A stretch of 43,249 bases of DNA from assembly GCA_018222915.1 (NCBI GenBank), contig JAAEZI010000025.1, positions 1-43,249 of the forward strand. Direction: 5' to 3'. Each line of letters opens with the position of its first letter. The first letter of the stretch is position 1. Below, in pieces: positions 1-8,723 of this stretch. A model generated the notes under the pieces. It did not search any database, was not told the DNA's origin, and worked only from the letters and a program-made list of their open reading frames with translations. A program made the translations under genes and the position numbers. Source of the DNA: Algicola sp. (GTDB taxonomy: Bacteria; Bacteroidota; Bacteroidia; Flavobacteriales; Flavobacteriaceae).

Positions 1-226
1 GCATCATTTCCTGTGTAATGTGTTTTAAAGTACGTATGAAATAAGAGCTATAGATTTTTTAAATGCCAGTTATACATTATTTATTACCAACCATACAAAT
101 AGGTATGCGTGGCAGCTTGTAATTTTTGATATTTGAACCGTAGTTAAGATGACCAAATCTTATTAATAGATTAAAAATAAAGTGATCGTGGGGATTCACT
201 AATTTGATTAAATGCTATTAATCAAT

Positions 227-256
227 AAAAAAGTCAGGGTCACACCTGACTTTTTT
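227..256. terminator. Bidirectional terminator hairpin
   Basis: A perfect 12-bp stem, AAAAAAGTCAGG (227-238) against CCTGACTTTTTT (245-256), has a 6-nt loop. A-runs and T-runs on the two sides make it usable on either strand. It probably ends a transcript entering from the left edge. Confidence 0.8.
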
Positions 257-322
257 TAATGGTATTTTAGTTATAGCGACTACATGTTAGCAAATAGTTT
301 TAGTTAGTTAATTATTAGGGAT

Positions 323-351
323 GAAAAGAGAGCGAAATTCGCTCTCTTTTC
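323..351. terminator. Second terminator hairpin upstream of nrdB
   Basis: GAAAAGAGAGCG (323-334) pairs with CGCTCTCTTTTC (340-351), leaving a 5-nt loop. The flanking A and T runs make it plausible on both strands. It lies about 70 nt after the first terminator, so the segment between them (257-322) would be isolated from read-through on both sides. Confidence 0.75.
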
Positions 352-657
352 TTATTTGAAACTATCCCTTTTTTTGAACGTAGAAAGACCTAGTAAAAAT
401 CACTTGCGACTGCTTATTTAATAGGATATTACTTACTTTTTTTGAGAAGCTTAAAAGTTTTTAAATATTTGAAAATCAAGCAATTAAAAATATTTTTAAC
501 AATTCTTTAGTTTTTTTGTGAAATCACCAATTGTTAAAAACTTGTTGAAAAGCTTTCGGTTAAAACTTCGAATTATCTCTTACATTTTTCAATCTTTGTT
601 AGTCCCGAATCACACGAAATTTTTCAGCTAATTTTTAAATAAAAAAAACCAATTATT

Positions 658-1647
658 ATGTCTCAAGTTGTAGAACCAATTTTGCAAGAAAACAAAGATC
701 GATTTGTAATATTCCCAATTCAACATCACGATTTGTGGGAGTGGTATAAGAAATCTGAAGCAAGTATGTGGACTGCAGAAGAGATTGATTTACATCAAGA
801 TTTAACAGATTGGACGGATAAATTAAATGATGATGAGCGCTATTTTATCAAGCATGTATTGGCGTTTTTTGCAGCAAGCGATGGGATCGTTAATGAAAAT
901 TTAGCTGAAAACTTTGTCAATGAAGTACAATACAGTGAAGCCAAGTTCTTTTATGGTTTTCAAATCATGATGGAGAACATTCATAGTGAAACCTATTCCT
1001 TGTTAATTGATACTTATGTAAAGGACGAAAAAGAAAAAAATAAGTTATTCCATGCCATTGAAACATTTCCTGCGATTAAGAAAAAAGCAGAATGGGCATT
1101 GAAATGGATAGAATCACCAAGCTTTGCAGAGCGATTGATAGCTTTTGCCGCAGTAGAAGGAATCTTCTTTTCAGGGTCGTTTTGTTCTATCTTCTGGTTG
1201 AAGAAACGTGGTTTAATGCCAGGACTTACCTTCTCGAATGAGTTAATTTCACGTGATGAAGGGATGCATTGTGACTTTGCCGTGCACCTGCATGAAAATC
1301 ACTTAGTGAATAAAGTGTCGAAAGAACGTATTAAGGAAATTATCATAGATGCTTTAAATATTGAAAGAGAGTTTATTACCGAATCACTTCCAGTGAGTTT
1401 AATTGGAATGAATGCGAAGCTGATGTCACAATACCTAGAGTTTGTAACGGATGGTTTGCTCGCTGATTTAGGTTGTGAAAAGGTATATAACACAGCAAAT
1501 CCTTTTGATTTCATGGATATGATATCATTGCAAGGAAAAACAAACTTCTTCGAAAAACGTGTTTCTGAATACCAAAAAGCAGGTGTTCTTAATAAGGAAG
1601 AAGAAGAAAATAAATACGACTTTGGTTCAGATAGTTTCGATTTCTAA
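658..1647 (+). CDS. nrdB: Class Ia ribonucleotide reductase, beta (radical) subunit
   Basis: This small subunit holds the diiron-tyrosyl radical that starts reduction of ribonucleotides to deoxyribonucleotides. The 329-residue protein is full length. Metal ligands are visible in order: D44 in EEIDLHQD, E106 and H109 in MENIHSETY, the Glu of FAAVEGIFF, and the Glu and His of [10 protein letters not shown]. The radical tyrosine is Y113. The C-terminal acidic-aromatic tail (DSFDF) is the alpha-subunit docking peptide. Many stretches ([42 protein letters not shown]) match the eukaryotic RRM2 type more closely than E. coli NrdB. It precedes nrdA by 210 bp, the reverse of the E. coli gene order. 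The family call is secure; radical and metal type are inferred from the conserved ligands. Confidence 0.97.
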   Translation: MSQVVEPILQENKDRFVIFPIQHHDLWEWYKKSEASMWTAEEIDLHQDLTDWTDKLNDDERYFIKHVLAFFAASDGIVNENLAENFVNEVQYSEAKFFYGFQIMMENIHSETYSLLIDTYVKDEKEKNKLFHAIETFPAIKKKAEWALKWIESPSFAERLIAFAAVEGIFFSGSFCSIFWLKKRGLMPGLTFSNELISRDEGMHCDFAVHLHENHLVNKVSKERIKEIIIDALNIEREFITESLPVSLIGMNAKLMSQYLEFVTDGLLADLGCEKVYNTANPFDFMDMISLQGKTNFFEKRVSEYQKAGVLNKEEEENKYDFGSDSFDF

Positions 1648-1768
1648 CACCAAAGCAACCAAGACAAAATTATTTTAATTGACGTGTTTGCTAAAGTGGT
1701 CTTTGCACTATAGACAAAGTGTTGACCGTCAGTTTTAATTTCAGAATAAACCTAATAATTAATCCTTT

Positions 1769-1794
1769 GTTAATCAGATGTCTATTTGATTAAC
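1769..1794. repeat. Inverted repeat between nrdB and nrdA
   Basis: GTTAATCA (1769-1776) and TGATTAAC (1787-1794) are perfect 8-bp arms around a 10-nt spacer. The size and dyad geometry fit a dimeric regulator site or a weak RNA hairpin. It lies 64 nt before the nrdA start. It has no T-run and is not a terminator. I cannot tell which regulator, if any, binds it. Confidence 0.5.
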
Positions 1795-1810
1795 GATAAC
1801 TAACTAACCC

Positions 1811-1837
1811 TTTTTCTGAAAGGTAGCTTCAGAAAAA
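1811..1837 (+). promoter_or_regulatory. Hairpin in the nrdA leader
   Basis: TTTTTCTGAA (1811-1820) and TTCAGAAAAA (1828-1837) form a perfect 10-bp stem with a 7-nt loop. It ends 20 nt before the nrdA ATG. The T-run is on the wrong side for a plus-strand terminator, so a role in mRNA stability, processing between nrdB and nrdA, or translation is more likely. Confidence 0.55.
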
Positions 1838-1857
1838 AACTAAAAAATGTGTAACGT

Positions 1858-4335
1858 ATGTATGTATTAAAAAGAGATGGAAGAAAAGAGCCGATAATGT
1901 TTGACAAGATTACGGCTAGAGTTCGTAAACTATGCTATGGTCTTAATGAACTTGTAGACCCAATTAAAGTGGCCATGCGAGTAATTGATGGTCTATATGA
2001 TGGTGTTACAACCAGCGAATTGGATAATTTAGCGGCCGAACAGGCAGCAACTATGACCACTGCCCATCCCGATTATGCGCGTTTGGCAGCTCGTATATCT
2101 GTATCGAACTTACATAAAAATACAAAGAAGACCTTTAGTGAGGTCATGACTGATCTCTATACATACGTCAACCCAAGAACAGGGAAGAAAGCACCTCTAT
2201 TGAGCGATGAGGTTTATAAAGTCATTACCGATAATAAAGATAAACTGGACTCTGCGATTATTTATAATCGTGATTTTGGATATGACTATTTTGGATTTAA
2301 AACCTTAGAAAGATCTTACCTTTTGAAATTGAATGGTAAAATCGCGGAACGCCCTCAGCACATGTTGATGAGAGTTTCTATTGGGATTCACTTAAATGAT
2401 TTGGACGCTGCTATTGAGACTTATGAATTGATGTCCAAGAAATATTTTACACACGCTACACCTACATTATTTAATTCTGGAACACCAAAACCTCAAATGT
2501 CATCTTGTTTCTTATTAACCATGAAAGATGACAGTATTGATGGGATTTACGATACACTAAAGCAAACAGCAAAGATTTCCCAATCGGCTGGTGGTATAGG
2601 ATTGTCTATCCACAATATTCGTGCAACAGGGAGTTATATCGCTGGAACCAATGGTACGAGTAACGGTATTGTGCCAATGTTAAAAGTATTTAATGATACA
2701 GCGCGATATGTAGATCAAGGAGGTGGAAAGCGAAAAGGAAGCTTTGCGATGTATATTGAACCATGGCATGCAGATATCATGAGTTTCTTAGACTTGAAAA
2801 AGAATCATGGTGCCGAAGAATTGCGTGCGCGTGACTTGTTCTATGCGATGTGGATGCCAGACTTATTCATGAAACGCGTTCAGGAAAATGGTGAATGGAC
2901 ACTCATGTGCCCTAACGAATGTCCTGGTTTATGTGATGTGCATAGTGAAGAGTTTGAGGCATTATATACTAAATATGAATCTGAAGGAAGAGGCCGAAAA
3001 ACGATTAAGGCACGTGAGCTTTGGGAAAAAATATTAGAGTCACAAATTGAAACGGGTACGCCATACATGCTTTACAAAGATGCTGCTAACCGTAAATCAA
3101 ACCAGAAAAACTTAGGAACTATTCGTTCTTCGAATTTATGTACTGAGATTATGGAGTACACATCTCCAGATGAGGTGGCTGTGTGTAACTTGGCTTCTAT
3201 TGCCTTACCAATGTTCGTAAAGAATGGTGAGTTTGATCACAAGGAATTATTTAGGATTACAAAACGTGTGACTAAAAATTTGAACAGAGTCATCGATAGA
3301 AATTATTATCCGGTTAAAGAAGCTGAAAACTCTAACTTCCGTCATAGACCAGTTGGTTTAGGGGTACAAGGATTGGCAGATACGTTCATTAAATTGAGAA
3401 TGCCTTTTACAAGTGATGAAGCAAAAAAATTGAACCAAGATATCTTTGAAACACTTTATTTTGCTGCCGTTACAGCAAGTATGGAAGAAGCTAAAGCAGA
3501 TGGTCCATACCAGAGTTATGAAGGGTCTCCTATCAGTAAAGGAGAATTTCAGCATAACCTTTGGGGTATCAAAGATGAAGAGCTTAGCGGACTTTGGGAT
3601 TGGGAAAAACTGCGTAAACAAGTATTGAAACACGGTGTTCGTAACTCGCTTTTAGTAGCGCCAATGCCAACAGCTTCTACGTCACAAATCTTAGGAAACA
3701 ATGAATGTTTTGAGCCTTATACGTCTAATATTTATACAAGACGTGTATTGTCCGGTGAGTTTATTGTGGTTAACAAACATTTATTGGAAGACCTCGTAGA
3801 TCTTGGACTTTGGGATGAAAACCTCAAGAATGAAATCATGAGAGCTAACGGTTCTGTACAACATATTGATACGATTCCTCAGGATATCAAGGAACTTTAC
3901 AAAACCGTTTGGGAGTTGAGTATGAAAGATATTATTGATATGTCTCGTCATAGAGGTTATTTCATTGATCAATCTCAGTCCCTTAACTTATTTATGGAAG
4001 GTGCTACTATGGCGAAATTAACGTCTATGCATTTCTATGCTTGGAAGAGTGGTTTAAAGACAGGTATGTATTACTTGAGAACTAAGAGTGCTGTAGATGC
4101 TAAAAAGGTCACCATTTCTAGAGTTGCAAAAGCTGAGCCAGTTGCTCAAGTGCAAGAAGTAGCTGTAGATAATGTGGCTCAAAAACAACAAAAAGCGGCT
4201 GAGACAGCTGCGAAATTTGCTAAGAAAACTTCTGAAAAGTTAGAGGTAGAACCCATGAGTCCAGAAGAAATGAAGGCTTTAATCGCTCAAGCAAAAGAAG
4301 CGGAAGGCGACGATTGTTTAATGTGTGGGTCTTAA
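1858..4335 (+). CDS. nrdA: Class Ia ribonucleotide reductase, alpha (catalytic) subunit
   Basis: The large subunit binds the ribonucleotide and effectors and performs the reduction using a thiyl radical. The 825-residue protein begins with an ATP-cone ([18 protein letters not shown]), the overall activity site. Active-site cysteines are visible in MSSCFLL (around residue 217), in NLCTEI, which also carries the catalytic Asn and Glu, and in VCNLAS. The C-terminus ends CLMCGS, the redox-active cysteine pair reloaded by thioredoxin or glutaredoxin. The sequence parallels eukaryotic RRM1 along almost its whole length. An Ala/Lys/Gln/Glu-rich linker (about residues 755-805) precedes the tail. It is probably co-expressed with nrdB, although the 210-bp gap contains two inverted repeats. 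It is followed by a strong terminator. Confidence 0.97.
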   Translation: MYVLKRDGRKEPIMFDKITARVRKLCYGLNELVDPIKVAMRVIDGLYDGVTTSELDNLAAEQAATMTTAHPDYARLAARISVSNLHKNTKKTFSEVMTDLYTYVNPRTGKKAPLLSDEVYKVITDNKDKLDSAIIYNRDFGYDYFGFKTLERSYLLKLNGKIAERPQHMLMRVSIGIHLNDLDAAIETYELMSKKYFTHATPTLFNSGTPKPQMSSCFLLTMKDDSIDGIYDTLKQTAKISQSAGGIGLSIHNIRATGSYIAGTNGTSNGIVPMLKVFNDTARYVDQGGGKRKGSFAMYIEPWHADIMSFLDLKKNHGAEELRARDLFYAMWMPDLFMKRVQENGEWTLMCPNECPGLCDVHSEEFEALYTKYESEGRGRKTIKARELWEKILESQIETGTPYMLYKDAANRKSNQKNLGTIRSSNLCTEIMEYTSPDEVAVCNLASIALPMFVKNGEFDHKELFRITKRVTKNLNRVIDRNYYPVKEAENSNFRHRPVGLGVQGLADTFIKLRMPFTSDEAKKLNQDIFETLYFAAVTASMEEAKADGPYQSYEGSPISKGEFQHNLWGIKDEELSGLWDWEKLRKQVLKHGVRNSLLVAPMPTASTSQILGNNECFEPYTSNIYTRRVLSGEFIVVNKHLLEDLVDLGLWDENLKNEIMRANGSVQHIDTIPQDIKELYKTVWELSMKDIIDMSRHRGYFIDQSQSLNLFMEGATMAKLTSMHFYAWKSGLKTGMYYLRTKSAVDAKKVTISRVAKAEPVAQVQEVAVDNVAQKQQKAAETAAKFAKKTSEKLEVEPMSPEEMKALIAQAKEAEGDDCLMCGS

Positions 4336-4386
4336 ATCTATAATTTTATAGACTACTTGACTTAAGCATTTGTTATTAAGTGTTAT

Positions 4387-4417
4387 AAAAACCATCTTTT
4401 TTAAGATGGTTTTTTTT
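4387..4417 (+). terminator. nrdA terminator
   Basis: AAAAACCATCTT and AAGATGGTTTTT form a perfect 12-bp stem with a TTTT loop, followed by a T-run. It is a canonical Rho-independent terminator 51 nt after the nrdA stop codon. Confidence 0.9.
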
Positions 4418-4424
4418 ATGTTTG
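4417..4424 (+). promoter_or_regulatory. Candidate -7 element for the first RDD gene
   Basis: TATGTTTG matches the Bacteroidota TAnnTTTG consensus. It begins at the last T of the nrdA terminator, 22 nt before the ATG at 4447. No TTG is seen at the expected -33 distance, so the call rests on the -7 alone. Confidence 0.35.
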
Positions 4425-4446
4425 AAAGCTTATAAATAATCATCTC

Positions 4447-4959
4447 ATGAACTCCAATTTTCGTATTACCGAAGATTTACTAGCTAGTAAAGGACAGCGT
4501 TTGCTGCACCATTTTATAGATTTACTTCCACAATATGCCGTTATGTATGGTTGTGCTTACGGCTTTTATTATTTAGGAGAATTAACAGGGAATTATACTT
4601 TGAATGATCTATGGAACGGGATGTCTGATATTGAGGATTTAGTGGTCAGCTACGGTTTTATGTTTTTATATTATTTTTTAATGGAACGCTACACGTTTAG
4701 AACCTTAGGGAAATATGCGACTAATACGATGGTAGTCACTATAGAAGGTGATACACCAACCAATAAACATATCTTGTATAGAAGTTTAAGTCGGCTTATT
4801 CCTTTTGATGCCCTGTCATTTTTAGGGACCAATGGTAAAGGTTGGCATGATTCCATTGCTAAAACTTACGTGGTTAAAGCTGATAAGTTTTTAGAAAAGA
4901 AACGTACGGTTTTAGAATTAGAACAGATTGGAACTACAGGAGAACCAACTAGTTTTTGA
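4447..4959 (+). CDS. RDD family membrane protein
   Basis: This 170-residue protein has the RDD layout: a conserved N-terminal segment (LLASKGQRLLHHFIDLLPQY), two or three hydrophobic segments (about 25-50 and 70-90), a central RTLGKYATNTMVV block, and a C-terminal RSLSRLIPFDALSFLG block followed by GKGWHDSIAKTYVV. RDD proteins are small inner-membrane proteins, mostly of unknown function, some linked to ion homeostasis. It is clearly paralogous to the protein at 5759-6280; the shared blocks are ASKG-R, GKY-TNT/TKT-VV and GKGWHD-I-KTYVV. Its 3' end overlaps that of the opposite-strand gene by 11 bp. Substrate and role are unknown. Confidence 0.85.
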   Translation: MNSNFRITEDLLASKGQRLLHHFIDLLPQYAVMYGCAYGFYYLGELTGNYTLNDLWNGMSDIEDLVVSYGFMFLYYFLMERYTFRTLGKYATNTMVVTIEGDTPTNKHILYRSLSRLIPFDALSFLGTNGKGWHDSIAKTYVVKADKFLEKKRTVLELEQIGTTGEPTSF

Positions 4960-5671
4960 GAGTGTCGGTGCCTAAATAATGATCGTTTTTATTGTAATAC
5001 CAAGCTCTAACTTTTGGCATTTTTATGGCATTTATTTCTACCAAATCTGTAAGCAAAATATATTCACCAGTAGTGGGCTTCAACTGTCCTTTGTCATCAG
5101 TTTTAAAGAACTGATACACTTCCATTGCAAACGTATTTGGGTCAAAATAAAAGAACCATATATCGTTTCCTACCGCTTCTTCATAAGTAACTTTTAACAC
5201 CAAATACTCTTTTCCTTTAAATGTTTTTCGTGTCACGTCTGGAGCAATAATAGTTCCTGGATCTTTCAGTTTCATGGGTAACCCATACAAATAAGTGTAG
5301 TAATTTTTATAAAGCAAAGCTCTTTCGCAACTAAGATTGTTAGCTGCTAATTCTGCTTCGGTAAGATATTTATTACCGTTTAAGGCTATAGTGCATTCAC
5401 CCTTGTTTAGCGTGTAGGTCGTGGTGGTAGTATCTACGGTCGCTTGAACGGAAAAGAAGTCTTCAGGCAAATTAATCAGAATTTTGCTCTTTCGAGCCGG
5501 TTTATTAGGCGTGTTCATGGTTACTTTTAAGTCACCATTAAAGGTTGGCCAATTCTGATAAGGGTCGTGAAACGCGATGGCTTTATGCAATAGGTCTTGT
5601 CCTGTGAGTTCTTGACTAATCGCTACCGATGTTGCTAAAACGTAAAATAGAATAATCGAAAGGTATTTCAT
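4949..5671 (-). CDS. DUF6503-type secreted/periplasmic protein
   Basis: A 240-residue protein begins with a clear signal peptide (about residues 1-19, ending AISQ). The mature part has alternating beta-rich segments and resembles the Bacteroidota family annotated DUF6503, whose members look like LolA/LppX-type half-barrels. I assign this from general pattern (LLHKAIAFHDPYQNWP near the start, FYFDPNTFAMEVYQF later), not from a search. There is no lipobox, so it is probably periplasmic or outer-membrane associated. It lies convergent with the first RDD gene and divergent from the second. No enzymatic motif is visible. Confidence 0.65.
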   Translation of the reverse strand: MKYLSIILFYVLATSVAISQELTGQDLLHKAIAFHDPYQNWPTFNGDLKVTMNTPNKPARKSKILINLPEDFFSVQATVDTTTTTYTLNKGECTIALNGNKYLTEAELAANNLSCERALLYKNYYTYLYGLPMKLKDPGTIIAPDVTRKTFKGKEYLVLKVTYEEAVGNDIWFFYFDPNTFAMEVYQFFKTDDKGQLKPTTGEYILLTDLVEINAIKMPKVRAWYYNKNDHYLGTDTLKN

Positions 5672-5704
5672 GATAAAATAATTGATAACACGAAATTAAA
5701 CTAT

Positions 5705-5733
5705 TTGTTTTTATTTGAAGTATGCTATATTTG
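5705..5733 (+). promoter_or_regulatory. Promoter of the second RDD gene
   Basis: A -33 TTG (5705-5707), an 18-nt spacer and a perfect -7 TATATTTG (5726-5733) match the Bacteroidota housekeeping promoter. The predicted start is near 5739, giving a leader of about 20 nt before the ATG at 5759. Confidence 0.65.
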
Positions 5734-5758
5734 GAACTACTAACTAATATTTTAACTT

Positions 5759-6280
5759 ATGAATAGTATTAAATACACCGTATCAGACGATATTTTGGCG
5801 AGCAAAGGCCTACGTTTTGCAAATTTCATAATCGATTACATTGTACAGCTAATTCTTGGATTTGTAATCGGTTTTGTCATTATTATGATTTCAGATTTGA
5901 CAGGAAGTTATGGACTATCTGATTTTTTGTTTATGTCTGATAGCCGTCTGGTCGACTATATTTTTGCCTATATTGTTTTATTTATCTATTACACCACGAT
6001 AGAATCATTAACTGGACGGTCCATCGGGAAATATATCACAAAGACAAAAGTCGTTTTATATGATGGTTCTAAACCAACGTTTAATGAAATATTAGTACGG
6101 TCTTTGGCGCGAATGATTCCGTTGGAAGCATTTTCATTTTTAGGAGAATTAGGAAAAGGCTGGCACGATACGATATCTAAGACCTATGTGGTAGATATTG
6201 CTAAATTTGAAGCTAAGAAGGAGACCTTTGAAGGACTTGACGAAATAGGGAAAATAGGTGTTGATGAGGTGACATTCTAA
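5759..6280 (+). CDS. RDD family membrane protein (paralogue)
   Basis: A 173-residue RDD protein with hydrophobic segments at roughly 23-50 and 66-85, then GRSIGKYITKTKVV and RSLARMIPLEAFSFLG. It is paralogous to the protein at 4447-4959, with the same block order and nearly the same length, which suggests a local duplication later split by, or arising around, the opposite-strand gene. It has its own consensus promoter and a downstream terminator, so it is probably monocistronic. Function is unknown; RDD proteins are often transport-associated. Confidence 0.85.
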   Translation: MNSIKYTVSDDILASKGLRFANFIIDYIVQLILGFVIGFVIIMISDLTGSYGLSDFLFMSDSRLVDYIFAYIVLFIYYTTIESLTGRSIGKYITKTKVVLYDGSKPTFNEILVRSLARMIPLEAFSFLGELGKGWHDTISKTYVVDIAKFEAKKETFEGLDEIGKIGVDEVTF

Positions 6281-6300
6281 ACACCAAATAAAATGGAATA

Positions 6301-6332
6301 AAAAAGCCAGCTTTCTAGAAGCTGGCTTTTTT
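6301..6332. terminator. Bidirectional terminator between RDD gene and PiT transporter
   Basis: AAAAAGCCAGCTT (6301-6313) pairs with AAGCTGGCTTTTT (6319-6331), leaving a 5-nt loop. A- and T-runs on both sides let it serve both converging genes. Confidence 0.9.
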
Positions 6333-6353
6333 GTAAAATAGATGTCCCTTTAT

Positions 6354-8654
6354 TTATTCCTCAGAGTCCATAATTTTTGCTGGAGGTACTGTATCATCAT
6401 GAGAATTATGATACTCATCCAGTAAATTCATGGTAGCATTCAGAAGATCTTTAGTTTCTAAGAGTAAACTAAAATATAAGGTAGTGTTTTTCGGACTCGA
6501 TTCTTCTGTTCTTGTGCGTTCTACTTGCTTTTGGATTTTCTCTTTCACCAAGTTGTAAACTTCAGATTTTTCATTCAGAATAGCACCAATTTTCTCAAAT
6601 GATCGCGAGTCGAATGCCGCTTTAGTGTCATTAAATAACACTTCCATTTTTTCATCCACTTCCTTAAGCTCCTTTATTTGTGAGAACTTAAGCTTTTTGT
6701 GATTGTTATTAATATGCTTGTGGCTAACTTTTGAAATATACTCCAAAGACTGAGTCATGTCTTGTAGGTAACCTAAGACATTGATGTAAAAATTACTTGC
6801 TCCCACACTAGATTCGTCAAGGTTTTTGATAAAGTAAAAGATGTTGTCACGTAATTCGTCGATTTCATTAGACAATTTATTGACTTGTTTTTTATTCTTT
6901 TTTAGTAGACTCAAATCTTGTTTAGCAAGACCATTAATAGCGTTTGTGTAAATCTTATTACCGCGCTTTACGACATTAGCAATGTTTTTAGCGCTTTCGT
7001 GTATCACACCTTGAACAGAACTGCTTTCTGCTTTTGTCAAGCTATCTTCGGCTTTAGCTTCTTTCGACTTTTTACTGTGAGACAAATAGTTTCGCAATAA
7101 CAAACCGAACGCTGTTACTAGTAACAACGGAAACATTACTTGAAGATTTGTATTCAACAAATAGGCAACTAAAGCCGCTGCAAGAAATGCACTAATGGCT
7201 GTAAAGAACCAACCACCAATAACGTTAATAACACCTGCTACTCTATAAACAGCACTCTCTGCTCCCCATGCACGATCTGCCAAAGAAGTTCCCATGGCTA
7301 CCATGAACGTGACATACGTTGTTGATAAAGGTAATTTATAGGACGTTGCAATAGAGATCAATACTGCTGCCACCATAAGGTTAACAGCCGCTCTTACCAA
7401 GTCAAAAGCAGGTAACTCATACTTTTTATCTTTAGGTAGTGAGATGACTGGCGCTTCAAATTGCTTGTCAATTTTAGCCTGCCATGATTCTGGTAAAATG
7501 TAAGATGACATCTGTGACATTGCCATAGCAACTCTTACAAAACCACGTGATAAAAAATTAGGTTGAAAACGTTCCTTGGTTTCTCCTTGACTTGACAAGT
7601 CTAGAGAGGTTTTAACCACGTTTTTAGCTTTTGTTGAGAACCATAAAGTAAGTACCATAACCATTCCAGCACCAAAGAGCAAGAAGTTTTTTGTAGGGAC
7701 TTTTTCCGCTAACACATCCATTGGGAATTCTGTTGCAGGTAGTCCTGAAAGTGACCACTGCTCAAAGGCGTTATAAGCTGCTATTGGCACGCCTATAAAG
7801 TTCACTAAATCATTACCAGCAAATGCTAAAGCTAATGCAAATGTTCCAACGATAATGATGAGTTTATAAATATTGGTTTTGGCGAAAGCTATCAAAACAT
7901 AGGATAGCAAAGACCAAAATACCGAACTGACTAAGATAATGGATAACACTTCGGTTTCTAGGAAATCTTTCATGGTTGAACCACCGAGAATATCAAAGGA
8001 TTCTTTAGCGTATGGAGTCCCTTTTAGACCTTTCATAAATATGAAATAAGTGATGGCCGTAAGTGCTATACCACCAAAGAGTGCGCCCACCCACTGTGCT
8101 TTCTTTTCAAAGTTGTAAGAAAGCAGAAGCCTGGAGAACCATTGCACGACAGCACCAATGGAAAAGGCGACGACCACCGAGAGCAGAATACCAAAAATAA
8201 TCTGTGATGCTTTAGAGGTATTGATGTAACCGATAACGTCTGAAAAAGTTCCACCGTCATGACCTATTTTTATAAGAGCCATAGCAACGGCAGCACCTAA
8301 TAATTCAAATACAATAGATACCGTTGTAGATGTTGGCATACCAACGGTATTAAAAAAATCAAGCAGGAGAATATCCGTAATCATGACGGCCATAAAAATG
8401 ATCATGATTTCATTAAACATGAATTCGCCAGGATTAAAAATTCCTTTTCGAGCCACTTCCATCATACCACTAGAAAAGACGGCTCCAACTGCGACACCCA
8501 CACTTGCAACTATCATGATAGTGCGGAAGGATATGGCCTTTGAACCTATGGCGGAATTCAAAAAGTTAACAGCATCATTACTGACACCGACAACTAAATC
8601 GGCAATAGCTAAAATAGCTAAAGCGATAATCATATATAAATAAATATTGTCCAT
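6354..8654 (-). CDS. Inorganic phosphate transporter, PiT family, with PhoU-like C-terminal domain
   Basis: This 766-residue inner-membrane protein is a PiT (Pi:cation symport) transporter. The two family repeats are visible: VGVSNDAVNFLNSAIGSKA near the N-terminus and FAGNDLVNFIGVPIAA near residue 280. Multiple membrane segments run to about residue 515. The remaining 250 residues are charged and helical and resemble PhoU/DUF47-type domains, which are usually separate proteins coupled to PiT transporters. The fusion suggests built-in regulation of Pi uptake; this is inference. The gene lies 69 bp downstream of a phosphate-selective-type porin on the same strand, a natural outer plus inner membrane Pi route. 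A TAACA-type repeat with 11-bp period lies 50-65 nt upstream. Pyrophosphate or phosphonate transport is not suggested by anything I see. Confidence 0.9.
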   Translation of the reverse strand: MDNIYLYMIIALAILAIADLVVGVSNDAVNFLNSAIGSKAISFRTIMIVASVGVAVGAVFSSGMMEVARKGIFNPGEFMFNEIMIIFMAVMITDILLLDFFNTVGMPTSTTVSIVFELLGAAVAMALIKIGHDGGTFSDVIGYINTSKASQIIFGILLSVVVAFSIGAVVQWFSRLLLSYNFEKKAQWVGALFGGIALTAITYFIFMKGLKGTPYAKESFDILGGSTMKDFLETEVLSIILVSSVFWSLLSYVLIAFAKTNIYKLIIIVGTFALALAFAGNDLVNFIGVPIAAYNAFEQWSLSGLPATEFPMDVLAEKVPTKNFLLFGAGMVMVLTLWFSTKAKNVVKTSLDLSSQGETKERFQPNFLSRGFVRVAMAMSQMSSYILPESWQAKIDKQFEAPVISLPKDKKYELPAFDLVRAAVNLMVAAVLISIATSYKLPLSTTYVTFMVAMGTSLADRAWGAESAVYRVAGVINVIGGWFFTAISAFLAAALVAYLLNTNLQVMFPLLLVTAFGLLLRNYLSHSKKSKEAKAEDSLTKAESSSVQGVIHESAKNIANVVKRGNKIYTNAINGLAKQDLSLLKKNKKQVNKLSNEIDELRDNIFYFIKNLDESSVGASNFYINVLGYLQDMTQSLEYISKVSHKHINNNHKKLKFSQIKELKEVDEKMEVLFNDTKAAFDSRSFEKIGAILNEKSEVYNLVKEKIQKQVERTRTEESSPKNTTLYFSLLLETKDLLNATMNLLDEYHNSHDDTVPPAKIMDSEE

Positions 8655-8703
8655 AGTTTAAATTAAATAAGTTTGCAAATATCTATAGTGTTTTCGAGTG
8701 TTG

Positions 8704-8719
8704 TGTTACCTAATTGTTA
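8704..8719 (-). promoter_or_regulatory. 11-bp-period repeat upstream of PiT gene
   Basis: TGTTA occurs at 8704-8708 and 8715-8719, exactly 11 bp apart, which reads TAACA-N6-TAACA on the coding strand. The period and sequence resemble Pho-type boxes bound by PhoB/PhoP response regulators. It is 50-65 nt upstream of the transporter start. The same arrangement recurs at other genes of this block. Confidence 0.35.
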
Positions 8720-8723
8720 TATT

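Larger units (their letters stand above)
1..657. other. Upstream region without a recognisable gene
   Basis: I find no convincing coding sequence in either strand upstream of nrdB. The stretch is very AT-rich. It contains two terminator-type hairpins, at 227-256 and 323-351, listed separately. Any gene ending in the first hairpin would have to lie to the left of the window or be a short untranslated RNA. The last 100 bases before nrdB contain TTGTTA and TTGTTG spaced 11 nt (532-547 area) but no clean Bacteroidota promoter pair that I can defend. Confidence 0.6.

Noticed and set aside
532-547. TTGTTA/TTGTTG pair with 11-nt spacing upstream of nrdB as another Pho-like box
   Set aside because: Only a partial match and in a non-phosphate context; it shows the level of chance near-matches in this AT-rich DNA.
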